Source of the DNA: Brachybacterium kimchii
GTDB taxonomy: Bacteria > Actinomycetota > Actinomycetes > Actinomycetales > Dermabacteraceae
Reading direction: 5' to 3'
Length of the DNA stretch: 64,000 bases
Assembly: GCF_023373525.1 (NCBI RefSeq)
Contig: NZ_CP097218.1
Coordinates: forward strand, 3,720,001 to 3,784,000
Under the pieces are notes generated by a model. It searched no databases. It had not been told where the DNA came from and was given only the letters and a program-made list of their open reading frames with translations. Position 1 is the first letter of the stretch. Every line of letters begins with the position of its first letter. Position numbers and translations under genes: made by a program. Shown here in pieces: positions 1-8,007 of the stretch.

Positions 1-370
1 AATCGACCCAGCCCCCGCTCATGCCCGCGACGGTCCCGACCACGATCGCGACGATCCCCGCGAGCGCGGTGGTGAGGGCGGCGACGCCGATCGAGGTGCG
101 TGTCCCGTAGATGACCTGGGCGTAGACGTCGCAGCCCTGGACGTCGAAGCCGAAGGGGTGGCCGGAGGTCGGCGAGGCGCCGCTGCGGGTGAGGTCGCAG
201 AAGCGGGGGTCGCCGTGCCCGAAGAGCCCCGCGAACGGGGCCGGGGCGATCGCGATCAGCAGGATGAGCGCGAGCAGGACCGCGGGGACGATCACCCCGG
301 GCCGGCGCAGGGCGGGGGAGAGCACCCGGTGGCGCACGGGGGCGTCGGCGGCGCGGACGAAGCTGGTCAT
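1..370 (-). CDS. Oligopeptide ABC transporter permease, DppC/OppC type (partial, runs off the window)
   Basis: This is an inner-membrane permease subunit of a peptide ABC importer. Only the first 123 codons are inside the window. The N-terminal tail is followed by a hydrophobic segment near residues 26-45. A family-typical HPFGFDVQGCDVY stretch comes next, in the place where OppC/DppC proteins have HPLGTDQLGRDV, and then the start of the core permease domain. The ATG lies four bases inside the end of the preceding permease gene (ATGA overlap), so the two are translationally coupled. A GGGGG-type ribosome site lies about nine bases upstream. Known family role: it pairs with DppB to form the membrane channel. 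The substrate is inferred from the operon's receptor and peptidase. Confidence 0.85.
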   Translation of the reverse strand, partial: MTSFVRAADAPVRHRVLSPALRRPGVIVPAVLLALILLIAIAPAPFAGLFGHGDPRFCDLTRSGASPTSGHPFGFDVQGCDVYAQVIYGTRTSIGVAALTTALAGIVAIVVGTVAGMSGGWVD

Positions 371-1314
371 GACGTCGTCCCCCTGGTGCGGATCCGCGGG
401 TCGAGCAGTGCGTGGAGGCCGTCCACGAGCAGGCTGGTGAGCAGGAAGACGAGGATCAGGGCGGTCGAGATGCCGACGATCGTGGCGCCCTCGTGGGAGC
501 GGATCCCCTGGAACAGCAGGTTGCCGATGCCGGGCACGTTGAAGATCCCCTCCACGATGACGGTCCCGCCCATGAGCAGTCCGAGGTCCGTGGCCAGGTA
601 CGTCACCGGCGGGATCAGCGAGTTGCGCAGCACGTGCACGCCGATGATCCGTCGGCGCGAGAGGCCGCTCGCCGTGGCCGCGCGGATGTGGTCGGTCGCG
701 AGGGTCTCGATCACCGAGGCCCGGGTGAGGCGGGAGACGGAGGCGAGCCCGAACAGGGCGATGACCAGCGCGGGCAGCAGGAAGGAGACGGGCCAGCCCT
801 GGGCGGTGCCGGCGACGGGGAACCAGTGCAGGCGCACCGCGAACACGAGCTGGAGCGAGACGCCGAGCACGAACACGGGGATCGCGGCGACCGTGATCGT
901 CGAGATCAGCACCGCCCGGTCGACGGCCTTCCCGCGGCGCAGCGCGGCCGCGACGCCCAGGGCGATGCCCGCCACGACCTCGATCACCCAGGCGGTGAGC
1001 GCGAGGACGATCGTCACCGGCCAGCGCTGGGCCATCTGCTCGCCGACGGGCACGCCGTTGAAGTCGGTGCCGAAGTCGCCGTGGAGGAGGCCGCCCAGGT
1101 AGCGCAGGTAGCGCTGCCAGAGCGGCTCGTCCAGGTGGTAGCGGGCCTGCAGGGTGTGCACGGTCGCGTCGCTCAGCGGACGGTCACCGCCGAGCGCGCG
1201 GATCGGATCGCCGGGCAGCGCGAAGGTCATCACGTAGATGAGGAAGGTGACGCCCAGGAAGACGATCACCAGCGTCCCGATCCGGCGCGCTGCGACCAGC
1301 AGCGCGCCTCTCAT
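367..1314 (-). CDS. Oligopeptide ABC transporter permease, DppB/OppB type
   Basis: This is a 315-residue permease, the usual length for DppB. The N terminus has one hydrophobic segment followed by the family-typical extracytoplasmic region (DPIRALGGDRPLS, YHLDEPLWQRY, GDFGTDFNG). The core then has about five more membrane segments. The ATPase-contact (EAA-type) loop is seen as IRAATASGLSRRR around residue 210, followed by RNSLIPPVTYL. The ATG at 1314 overlaps the stop of the upstream peptidase gene by four bases. The gene belongs to a four-gene minus-strand operon (receptor, M14 peptidase, DppB, DppC). No ATP-binding subunit is visible in the window; it could lie beyond position 1. Family assignment is secure, while the exact peptide substrate is unknown. 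Confidence 0.9.
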   Translation of the reverse strand: MRGALLVAARRIGTLVIVFLGVTFLIYVMTFALPGDPIRALGGDRPLSDATVHTLQARYHLDEPLWQRYLRYLGGLLHGDFGTDFNGVPVGEQMAQRWPVTIVLALTAWVIEVVAGIALGVAAALRRGKAVDRAVLISTITVAAIPVFVLGVSLQLVFAVRLHWFPVAGTAQGWPVSFLLPALVIALFGLASVSRLTRASVIETLATDHIRAATASGLSRRRIIGVHVLRNSLIPPVTYLATDLGLLMGGTVIVEGIFNVPGIGNLLFQGIRSHEGATIVGISTALILVFLLTSLLVDGLHALLDPRIRTRGTTS

Positions 1315-2759
1315 GACGCGCCGCCGTCGCCGGGGACGGGGAGATCGGCCGACGGCGCGTCCCGCGTCGGCCGCGTCGCGGCCACGTGCGCGGCGCCCGC
1401 GAGCACCGCCCCGAGCTGCACGCCGACGAGGGTGCGCATCGGGATGGGCGTCGCCTCGGTGGCGGCGTCGGCCAGCCACTCCTCGTACAGGGCGGCCATC
1501 CGCTCGCGCAGCGCGCGCAGGGGAGCGGGGGCGATGCCCGCCCGGGTCTCGGCCTCGATCGCCTGCAGCAGCATCCCGCCGTAGCGGAGGCGGAAGCAGC
1601 GCACCAGGTCCTCGCAGGCGAACTGCTCGGCGACGGTCGCCCGCCGCTCGGCCGGCTCGAGCGGCGCCCGGCGGCGGTCGGTCTCCGCGATCGCCCCGAG
1701 CATCGGGACGAACGCCCGGGAGGCCTCGAGGTACGGGGTCTCCAGGCTCAGGTGCCGTTCCGCCTCGTCGAGGATCTGCTGCAGGGCCTCACCGGAGGCG
1801 CCCATCGTCTCGGCGGTGCGCAGCACCAGGTCCCGGTAGGGCTCGGAGGTGGGCGTCTCGTCGCCGGCGTCGGGGTGGGTCCAGTAGGGGAGCTCCGCCA
1901 CCAGGCACAGCGCGTCGTGGCGCGCGCCCCAGGAGGCCGAGGAGGAGCCGCGGATCTGCGGCGCCGGATCGAGGCCGATCGACTCGAGGTACTCGTAGTA
2001 CGTGGAGATGTGGTCCATGGCGAACACCGCGGTCGCGAGCGTGCGCAGGTGCGGCGACTCGGGCTCGCCGGTGTCGAGGGACAGGCCGAGCGCGTCGGGG
2101 ATCGCGTGGAGGTCCGCGATCAGCTCCGGCTCGTCGTGGGAGAGGTAGTAGTAGACCCCGCCCATCTCCCCGTTGTGCAGGGTGACCAGCAGGTCGGGGC
2201 GCACGTCGTCGATGAGCCGCATGAGCGCGAGCGTCTCGGGGAGGACCGTGTCGAAGTAGGCGTCCCTGTAGTCGGTGGGGAAGGTCCACTCGACCTGGCT
2301 GTCCGGGGCCGGGCGGTAGAAGTGCCGCGAGTAGTGGGAGCGGTCGAAGGGATCGGCGAACCAGCCCTCGTTCAGCCGCATGCCGTCGGGGTCGATGGTG
2401 GGCACGATGTGCCACGTGGTCGCGAGCGCCTCCGCGGGGCCGTCGTCCTCGAGCATCATCTCGGCGAGGTGCAGGGCGGTCCACGAGCCGATGGGCTCGT
2501 TGGGGTGGACGCCGCCCGCGATCACCGCCTGGTGGGGTCCGTCGCCGACGACGAACTCGTGGATCGGCTCGCCCAGCCGGCTGGTCCCGATGCGACGCCG
2601 GCGAACGCGATCCGTGCTGCGCGCGAGGGCCTCGAAGCTCTCGTGCAGCTCGTCGACGGTGGGGAATCCGCTGTGGTCGGGGAGGGCGCGCACGAGATCC
2701 AGGATCTGCGGTGCGCGCAGGGGCGCTCCCTCGTGCGGGTCGGTGGCCGGGTGGGACAT
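1311..2759 (-). CDS. M14-family zinc carboxypeptidase
   Basis: This is a 482-residue metallopeptidase of the M14 (carboxypeptidase A-like) fold. The zinc ligands are visible as HPNE (His85, Glu88) and His195 in TLHNGEMGG. No signal peptide is seen, so a cytoplasmic role on imported peptides is likely. The gene sits between the peptide receptor and the permeases and ends in an ATGA overlap with the permease. Two starts compete. The ATG at 2759 has AGAGGA eight bases upstream and matches where homology should begin. An upstream ATG at 2852 overlaps the receptor stop (ATGA) behind GGAGGTGA, and would add a 31-residue tail rich in Pro, Ala and Arg. I chose 2759. An alternative role is amidohydrolysis of a modified amino acid, as in the succinylglutamate desuccinylase branch. 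Confidence 0.8.
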   Translation of the reverse strand: MSHPATDPHEGAPLRAPQILDLVRALPDHSGFPTVDELHESFEALARSTDRVRRRRIGTSRLGEPIHEFVVGDGPHQAVIAGGVHPNEPIGSWTALHLAEMMLEDDGPAEALATTWHIVPTIDPDGMRLNEGWFADPFDRSHYSRHFYRPAPDSQVEWTFPTDYRDAYFDTVLPETLALMRLIDDVRPDLLVTLHNGEMGGVYYYLSHDEPELIADLHAIPDALGLSLDTGEPESPHLRTLATAVFAMDHISTYYEYLESIGLDPAPQIRGSSSASWGARHDALCLVAELPYWTHPDAGDETPTSEPYRDLVLRTAETMGASGEALQQILDEAERHLSLETPYLEASRAFVPMLGAIAETDRRRAPLEPAERRATVAEQFACEDLVRCFRLRYGGMLLQAIEAETRAGIAPAPLRALRERMAALYEEWLADAATEATPIPMRTLVGVQLGAVLAGAAHVAATRPTRDAPSADLPVPGDGGAS

Positions 2760-2848
2760 GCATGTTTCCTCTCGTCGGACGGCCGACGGCCCGTGGGCGG
2801 CCTCGGCGGTGGTGTCGGGGCCCGGGCTGCGACGCGGGGTCGCCGGGG

Positions 2849-4432
2849 TCATCGGACGGTCACCTCCGCGATCGCGACGTCGCCCCGGACATCGGGGAGG
2901 TCGGTGATCTTCTCGCTGGTCACGTAGGAGTACTTGTCGAAGAAGGTGGGGACGACGGGGAAGTCCTCGAAGGCCGCGTCCTGGACCTCGGCGTAGTAGT
3001 CGGCAGCCTCGTCCTCGTCGGCCGCGGCGCTCGCGCGGGCGAGCAGGGCGTCCACGTCGTCGTCCTGGTAGTAGCCGGTGCAGGGCGCGCAGCCGCCGGT
3101 GGGGGTGAGCAGGGCCCGCAGGGTGCCCTGCTGGCTGGGGTAGAGCGCTCCCCAGTGGCCGAAGTGGGGTCCGTCGACCGTCTTCTCGACGAGCTCCGTG
3201 TTGAAGGAGGCGAAGTCCGTGGTGGGCTTCGCGACGGTCTCGACGCCGAGGTTCTGGCGGATCTGGTTCGCGTACCCCTGGTAAAGGGCGTCGAGGCCCG
3301 CGCCTCCCGGGTAGACCAGGGTGATCGTGCCGTCGAAGCCGCCGGCCTCGTCCAGCAGCGCCTTCGCGTCCTCGGGATGGAACTCGCAGTGCTTCCCGCA
3401 GACTCCCTCCTTCGCCCCGATCATGCTGGGCGGCGTGAGGGAGGTGGCCGGCTCGTACAGCCCGCCGAAGAACGCCCTGTTGACGGCGTCGCGGTCGATC
3501 GACATGGAGATGGCCTCGCGCACGCGGGGGTCGTCGTACCGCTCGTCCCAGAGGGGGAAGCCGAGGTAGTCGATGCCCGCGGCGTCGAAGGTGTGCAGGC
3601 GGTCGCCGAAGTCCGCGGACGCGCTGGTCATCTTCTCCGGGGGCAGGGTCAGCACGTCGGCGCTGCCGGAGAGCACGTCGGTGTAGGCGGTGTTCTGGTC
3701 CTGGTAGCTGCGGAAGGTGACGCGCTGCGTCCGGGGCTCCTCGCCCCGGTACCCGTCCCAGGTCTGCACGGTGAACTCGCCGCCGGGCTTCCATGCCTCG
3801 GTCATCGCGTAGGGGCCGTTGCCGACGGGCTTGCGGTCGTAGGCGTCGAGGTCGTCGTAGGCGGCCTCGGGCATCGGGAAGAACGCGGTCTGCGAAGAAG
3901 TCAGCTGGAGAGGGAAGGAGCTGTCCGCACCCGTGAGCGTCACCGTGAAGGTGTTCTTCCCCGTGACGCGCAGTCCGCTCATCGTCTTCGTCGTCGGCTT
4001 CCCGGACTCGGGGTTGAGGTCCGCGTACCCCTTGATGCCGGCGAGCTGGCCGGAGTCCTCCCAGGCGTGGGGGCCGTAGGCGACGAAGTTCCAGGCCTTC
4101 ACGTAGCTCTCGGCCGTGACGGGCTCACCGTTCTGGAAGGTCCAGTCGTCGCGCAGGGTGATGGTCCAGGTGACGTTGTCGTCGCTGGTGACGCTCTTCG
4201 CGGCGACGCCGTGCACCGTGCCGTCGTCGTCGACGGACACGAGCGGGGAGAACAGCGCCCGCATCTGGTCGTAGGCGACGGTCTGCCGGCCGGGGGTGAG
4301 GTGGTCGGGCTCGCCGGTCGCGAACACGAAGCCGTCGGGGTCGCTGTGCTGCGGCGTGCCCACGGAGCACCCGGTGATCAGCGTGAGCGTCGCGGCCCAG
4401 GCGATGAGCGTGAGCGCTGCTCCTCTGCGCAT
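2849..4432 (-). CDS. Peptide ABC transporter substrate-binding lipoprotein (SBP family 5)
   Basis: This is a 527-residue extracytoplasmic receptor. The signal peptide is followed by a lipobox with Cys22 (LITGC), so it should be lipid-anchored outside the membrane. The mature part shows hallmarks of the DppA/OppA fold, including FATGEPDHLTPGR near the start, TWTITLRDDWTFQNGEPVTA for the family signature, and a VREAISMSIDRDAVN helix. It is the first gene of the operon, with GGAGG six bases before the ATG at 4432. An alternative in-frame start at 4507 would put 25 residues in front of the signal peptide and is unlikely. The family binds oligopeptides, or sometimes nickel or glycans; the peptidase next door favours peptides. 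Confidence 0.9.
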   Translation of the reverse strand: MRRGAALTLIAWAATLTLITGCSVGTPQHSDPDGFVFATGEPDHLTPGRQTVAYDQMRALFSPLVSVDDDGTVHGVAAKSVTSDDNVTWTITLRDDWTFQNGEPVTAESYVKAWNFVAYGPHAWEDSGQLAGIKGYADLNPESGKPTTKTMSGLRVTGKNTFTVTLTGADSSFPLQLTSSQTAFFPMPEAAYDDLDAYDRKPVGNGPYAMTEAWKPGGEFTVQTWDGYRGEEPRTQRVTFRSYQDQNTAYTDVLSGSADVLTLPPEKMTSASADFGDRLHTFDAAGIDYLGFPLWDERYDDPRVREAISMSIDRDAVNRAFFGGLYEPATSLTPPSMIGAKEGVCGKHCEFHPEDAKALLDEAGGFDGTITLVYPGGAGLDALYQGYANQIRQNLGVETVAKPTTDFASFNTELVEKTVDGPHFGHWGALYPSQQGTLRALLTPTGGCAPCTGYYQDDDVDALLARASAAADEDEAADYYAEVQDAAFEDFPVVPTFFDKYSYVTSEKITDLPDVRGDVAIAEVTVR

Positions 4433-4588
4433 GGTTCCTCCGGTGGGTCGTCCTCGACCGCCGCTCGGGGGCGACGTGGGTCGACCGTATGGGAGCACTT
4501 CTTTCAAGTCTCAGTGAATAGTGAAAGTTTATAGAATCGTGATCTGCTGGAGCGGCGGGGGCGAGCACCTCGTGGGAACGTGTCGGTC
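4433..4588. promoter_or_regulatory. Divergent intergenic region between peptide importer and PaiB-like gene
   Basis: An AT-rich stretch at 4500-4540 stands out in this GC-rich sequence. It contains an inverted repeat CTTTCA (4501-4506) and TGAAAG (4522-4527), with a repeated GTGAA/GTGAAA inside, and a TATAGAAT stretch at 4530-4537. This looks like a promoter and operator zone for the divergent genes. I could not place a clean minus-35/minus-10 pair with 17-bp spacing. Confidence 0.3.
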
Positions 4589-5272
4589 ATGCGCCACACA
4601 CCCTCGTACCTGCTGACGGATCCCGACGAGGTGCGCCGCCTGATCCGCGGCAACCCCTGGGCGACGATCGTCTCGCCCGCCTCGGGGCTGGTCGCCTCCC
4701 ACTACCCCTTCCTGCTCGAGGAGCCGGCCGAGGGCGAGGACCCGGGGGACGGGATCAGTCTCGTCAGCCACGTCGGCCGGCCGGACGAGGAGGCCCATGA
4801 GCTGGGCCGCCACGAGGTGCTCGTGATCATCCAGGGCCCCCACGGATACGTCTCGCCTGGCTGGTACCCGCCCGATCAGTTCATCCCGACGTGGAACCAC
4901 GTGACCGCCCACCTCTGGGGCACGCCCGAGATCCTCTCGGACGAGGAGAACTTCGCCGTGCTCTTCCGGCTCGTCGACCACTTCGAGCAGCGCATGCCCC
5001 ACCCCGTCTCCCTGCAGATCGACGAGGAGCGGGCGAGGGGCATCGCACGCGGGACCGTCGGGATCCGCGTGCGGGTCCGGCGCTTCGACGCCCGCGCCAA
5101 GCTCAGCCAGGACAAGGGCCCCGCGGTGATCGAGTCCGTGATCTCCGCGCTGCGCGCGCCCGGGCCCTACGAGAACCCGGCGCTCGCCGCCGAGATGGTC
5201 CGCGAGCACGGGGAGCCGAACCCGCAGCGGTCGGCCCCGCAGGATCCGTCCGCGGATCGGGGTGAGGACTGA
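4589..5272 (+). CDS. PaiB-like FMN-binding negative transcriptional regulator family protein
   Basis: This is a 227-residue protein with the PaiB signature. The N terminus (MRHTPSYLLTD) is followed by a flavin-binding beta-barrel region with SLVSHVGRPDEEAHEL, VLVIIQGPHGYVSPGWYP, and TWNHVTAHLWGTPEIL. Known family members bind FMN and were named for repression of sporulation and protease genes in Bacillus; many have no tested function. No DNA-binding helix-turn-helix is visible, so a flavin-dependent enzyme role is also possible. The stop codon overlaps the next ATG (TGATG), so it is co-translated with the amidohydrolase. A GTG at 4580 is an alternative start; the ATG at 4589 matches the usual family N terminus. 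Confidence 0.8.
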   Translation: MRHTPSYLLTDPDEVRRLIRGNPWATIVSPASGLVASHYPFLLEEPAEGEDPGDGISLVSHVGRPDEEAHELGRHEVLVIIQGPHGYVSPGWYPPDQFIPTWNHVTAHLWGTPEILSDEENFAVLFRLVDHFEQRMPHPVSLQIDEERARGIARGTVGIRVRVRRFDARAKLSQDKGPAVIESVISALRAPGPYENPALAAEMVREHGEPNPQRSAPQDPSADRGED

Positions 5273-6786
5273 TGGCGACGCCGACGCCCACGCCGGTGCC
5301 GCCGGCGACGCTGCTGCAGGAGGTGCGTCGCATCGGGGCCGACGCGGCGCCCGTGGACCTCCGCATCGTCCAGGGGGCCATCGAGGAGATCGCACCGGCC
5401 GGCGGGCTCGCGGCGCGCGCCGACGACGAGGTCGTCGCGGCAGGCGGCGCCTGGGTGGGCCCCGGCCTCTGGGACCACCACACGCACATGGACCAGTGGT
5501 CCCTCGCGCGGCGCCGCATCGACGTCTCCGCGTGCGCGAGCGCGGCCGAGCTCGCCCGCACCATGGCCGCCGCGGCGGGGACCGGCGACCGCGACCGGGA
5601 CCCGGTGCTCATCGGGCACGGCTTCCGCGACGGGGTGTGGCCCGATCGCGCGGAGCGGGCCCTCCTGGACGCCGCCGTGCCCGACCGGCCGGCGGTCGCG
5701 ATCAGCCACGATCTGCACACGGTCTGGGCGAACGGACCCGCCCTGGACCTGCTCGCGCGCGGGCTCGGCAGGCCCCTCCCAGGGGACGGGGTGCTGCGGG
5801 AGGCCGATGCCTTCGACGCCACCGGGCAGCTGTCCCGGGTGCCCGAGGAGACCCTGGACGGCTGGGTCCGCGAGGCCGTCCGGGACGCCGCGCAGCGCGG
5901 CGTGGTCGGCGTCGTCGACCTGGAGATGGGCTTCGGCATCGAGTCCTGGCAGCGCCGCATGGCTGCCGGCGCCGATGCTCTGCGCGTGCGCTCCGGGATC
6001 TATCCGCGCGAGCTGGAGCGCGCGCTGCGCGACGGACTGCGGACGGGCGAGTCCGTCGAGGGCACCGCGGGACTGCTCACCGTCGGGCCCTTCAAGCTGG
6101 TCCTGGACGGGTCGCTCGGCACCCGCACGGCATGGGTCGAGGACGCCTACGACGCCGACGGCACGGACCACGGACTGCGCGCGCTGTCTGCCGAGGAGGC
6201 GCTCGCCCTCACCCGCAGGGCGCACGACGGCGGCCTCGTCCCCGCGCTGCACGCGATCGGCGATCGTGCGGTGGCCCTCGCGCTCGACATCTTCGAGGAG
6301 ACGGGGGCGCGGGGGAGCATCGAGCACGCGCAGCTCGTGAGCGAGAAGGACCTGCCCCGCTTCGCGGAGCTGGGCGTCGAGGCGAGCGTCCAGCCGGAGC
6401 ACGCGATGGACGACCGCGATGTCGCCGACCGCCACTGGAGCGGACGCACGGGACGCGCCTTCGCCTTCGGCTCGCTCGTGCGGGCGGGCGCGCGGCTCCG
6501 CCTGGGGTCCGACGCCCCCGTCGCCCCGCTCGACCCCTGGATCTCGATGGCGGCGGCGGTGACGAGGGAGCGCGACGGCCGCGAGGCCTGGCATCCCGAG
6601 CAGCGGATCCCGCGGGAGATCGCCTGGAGCGCGTCGACCGACGGCCGCAGATCGATCGGCGTCGGGGACACGGCTGACCTCGTGCTCACCGCCGAGGATC
6701 CCCTCGCGGTGCCGGAATCGGCGCTGCGGGACATGGAGGTGCTGGGGACGATCCGCGCAGGCGCCTGGACGCACCGCGCGCTCTGA
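5272..6786 (+). CDS. Amidohydrolase family 3 protein (YtcJ-like)
   Basis: This is a 504-residue metal-dependent hydrolase of the amidohydrolase superfamily. The first metal motif is DHHTH (His70, His72) after a small beta-sandwich. HDLHTVWAN, HAIGDRAV and the terminal SDAPVAPLDPW follow, as in the YtcJ group. The C-terminal composite sandwich ends with DTADLVLTAEDPL. No signal peptide is seen, so it is probably cytoplasmic. Family members cleave amides, ureas or formamides, but the substrate cannot be read from the sequence. It overlaps the PaiB-like gene by one base and is followed by a flavin monooxygenase-like gene, suggesting a small catabolic or detoxification unit. Confidence 0.82.
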   Translation: MATPTPTPVPPATLLQEVRRIGADAAPVDLRIVQGAIEEIAPAGGLAARADDEVVAAGGAWVGPGLWDHHTHMDQWSLARRRIDVSACASAAELARTMAAAAGTGDRDRDPVLIGHGFRDGVWPDRAERALLDAAVPDRPAVAISHDLHTVWANGPALDLLARGLGRPLPGDGVLREADAFDATGQLSRVPEETLDGWVREAVRDAAQRGVVGVVDLEMGFGIESWQRRMAAGADALRVRSGIYPRELERALRDGLRTGESVEGTAGLLTVGPFKLVLDGSLGTRTAWVEDAYDADGTDHGLRALSAEEALALTRRAHDGGLVPALHAIGDRAVALALDIFEETGARGSIEHAQLVSEKDLPRFAELGVEASVQPEHAMDDRDVADRHWSGRTGRAFAFGSLVRAGARLRLGSDAPVAPLDPWISMAAAVTRERDGREAWHPEQRIPREIAWSASTDGRRSIGVGDTADLVLTAEDPLAVPESALRDMEVLGTIRAGAWTHRAL

Positions 6787-6880
6787 GCCGCGCGGCCGCC
6801 CCGGATGTCCGCGGGCGGCCCACGGGTGAGATGCTCGGGAGGACCGGATCCGCACCCGGCGCCAGAGGAGACCCCGCACC

Positions 6881-7930
6881 ATGACCCGACCCCGCCTGGG
6901 ACTGTTCACCCGACTCCTCGAGGAGGCGAGCCCCGCCGACCGCTACCGCTTCGCGCTCGAGCAGATCAGCCGGGCCGACGAGCTCGGCTTCGCCTCCGCC
7001 TGGGTCGCCCAGCACCACTTCGGCGAGCACGAGGGCGGCCTGCCCTCGCCTTTCGTGCTGCTCGCCGCCGCGGCGCAGCGCACGCGCGACATCGCACTGG
7101 CCACCGGGGTGCTCACCCTCCCGATCGACGGTCCTCTGCGCGCGGCCGAGGACGCCTCCGTGCTCGACGCCCTGAGCGGCGGGCGCGTGCAGCTCGGGAT
7201 CGCCGCCGGCGGCACGCCCTCGTCGTTCCCCGCCTTCGGCCGCGACCCCGCCCGGCGCCGGGAGATCTTCGCCGAGCACCTGGGCGTGCTGCGGGACGCG
7301 CTCGCCGGTCGCGGGGTCCGCGGGACCGAGTCGAGGATCTACCCGCCCGCCGGGGACCTCGGCCGGCGCATCTGGCAGGCGACGTTCTCCGCCGACGGCG
7401 GCCGACGCGCCGGCGAGGCCGGCGACGGGCTGATGCTCTCGCGCACCCAGGTGCGCCCCGAGGACGCCCTCGACCTGCCCCTGCACGAGCTCCAGCTGCC
7501 CATCATCGAGGCCTACCGCAGCGCGCTCCCCGCGGGGGCGGTCCCGCGGGTCCTCGCCTCGCGCACGGCTCTGGTCGTCGATCCCGAGGATCGCGACCGC
7601 GCGCTGGCCCTCGCGGAGCCCGGGCTGCGCGCGCTCGCCGCGGGCCAGAGCGGGTTCGACGCCGCCGGAGCGAGCATCGAGCAGCTCGTCGCCGTCACCG
7701 ACACGCACGTGGGGACCGTCGACGAGGTCTGCGAGACGCTCGCGGCCGACGAGACGCTGCCCGCGGCGACCGACGTCTCGTTCCAGGTGCACTCGATCGC
7801 CGCGCCCCACGAGATGACCCTGCGCAGCCTCGAGCTGCTGGCCACGGAGGTCGCCCCGCGCCTCGGCCTCGCCACCGGATGGGAGGCGGCCGCGTCCCTG
7901 CGCGCCGGGACCGTGGGCGCCGGATCCTGA
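6881..7930 (+). CDS. LLM-class flavin-dependent oxidoreductase (luciferase-like)
   Basis: This is a 349-residue TIM-barrel flavoenzyme of the bacterial luciferase superfamily. Visible marks are the N-terminal LGLFTRLLEEA start, a YRFALEQISRADELGFASAWVAQHH helix-strand unit (residues about 22-46), HFGEHEG, and LSGGRVQLGIAAGG, which is the family's flavin-pocket region. AGGA-type ribosome binding (AGAGGAGA) precedes the ATG at 6881. Enzymes of this class use reduced FMN or F420 and oxygen for monooxygenation. No separate flavin reductase is nearby. It follows the amidohydrolase by 94 bases and may be part of the same transcript. The substrate is unknown. Confidence 0.88.
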   Translation: MTRPRLGLFTRLLEEASPADRYRFALEQISRADELGFASAWVAQHHFGEHEGGLPSPFVLLAAAAQRTRDIALATGVLTLPIDGPLRAAEDASVLDALSGGRVQLGIAAGGTPSSFPAFGRDPARRREIFAEHLGVLRDALAGRGVRGTESRIYPPAGDLGRRIWQATFSADGGRRAGEAGDGLMLSRTQVRPEDALDLPLHELQLPIIEAYRSALPAGAVPRVLASRTALVVDPEDRDRALALAEPGLRALAAGQSGFDAAGASIEQLVAVTDTHVGTVDEVCETLAADETLPAATDVSFQVHSIAAPHEMTLRSLELLATEVAPRLGLATGWEAAASLRAGTVGAGS

Positions 7931-7940
7931 GCCCGTGGCC

Positions 7941-7988
7941 GTCGGTCACGATTCCCCTGGCCCCGTCGGTCACGATTCCCCTGGCCCC
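7941..7988. repeat. Two perfect tandem copies of a 24-bp unit
   Basis: The unit GTCGGTCACGATTCCCCTGG plus CCCC occurs at 7941-7964 and again without any mismatch at 7965-7988. It fills most of the gap between two convergent genes. No long hairpin is formed. It may be a recent duplication, or a protein-binding or termination element. Confidence 0.9.
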
Positions 7989-8007
7989 GGCGGCCGGGAC
8001 GGCGTTC

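Noticed and set aside
412..1584. Long open frame on the plus strand opposite the peptide permease and peptidase genes
   Set aside because: Its product is rich in Arg, Asp, Gly and His with no domain, as expected for the reverse strand of GC-rich genes. The minus-strand genes have clear domains and overlapping starts.
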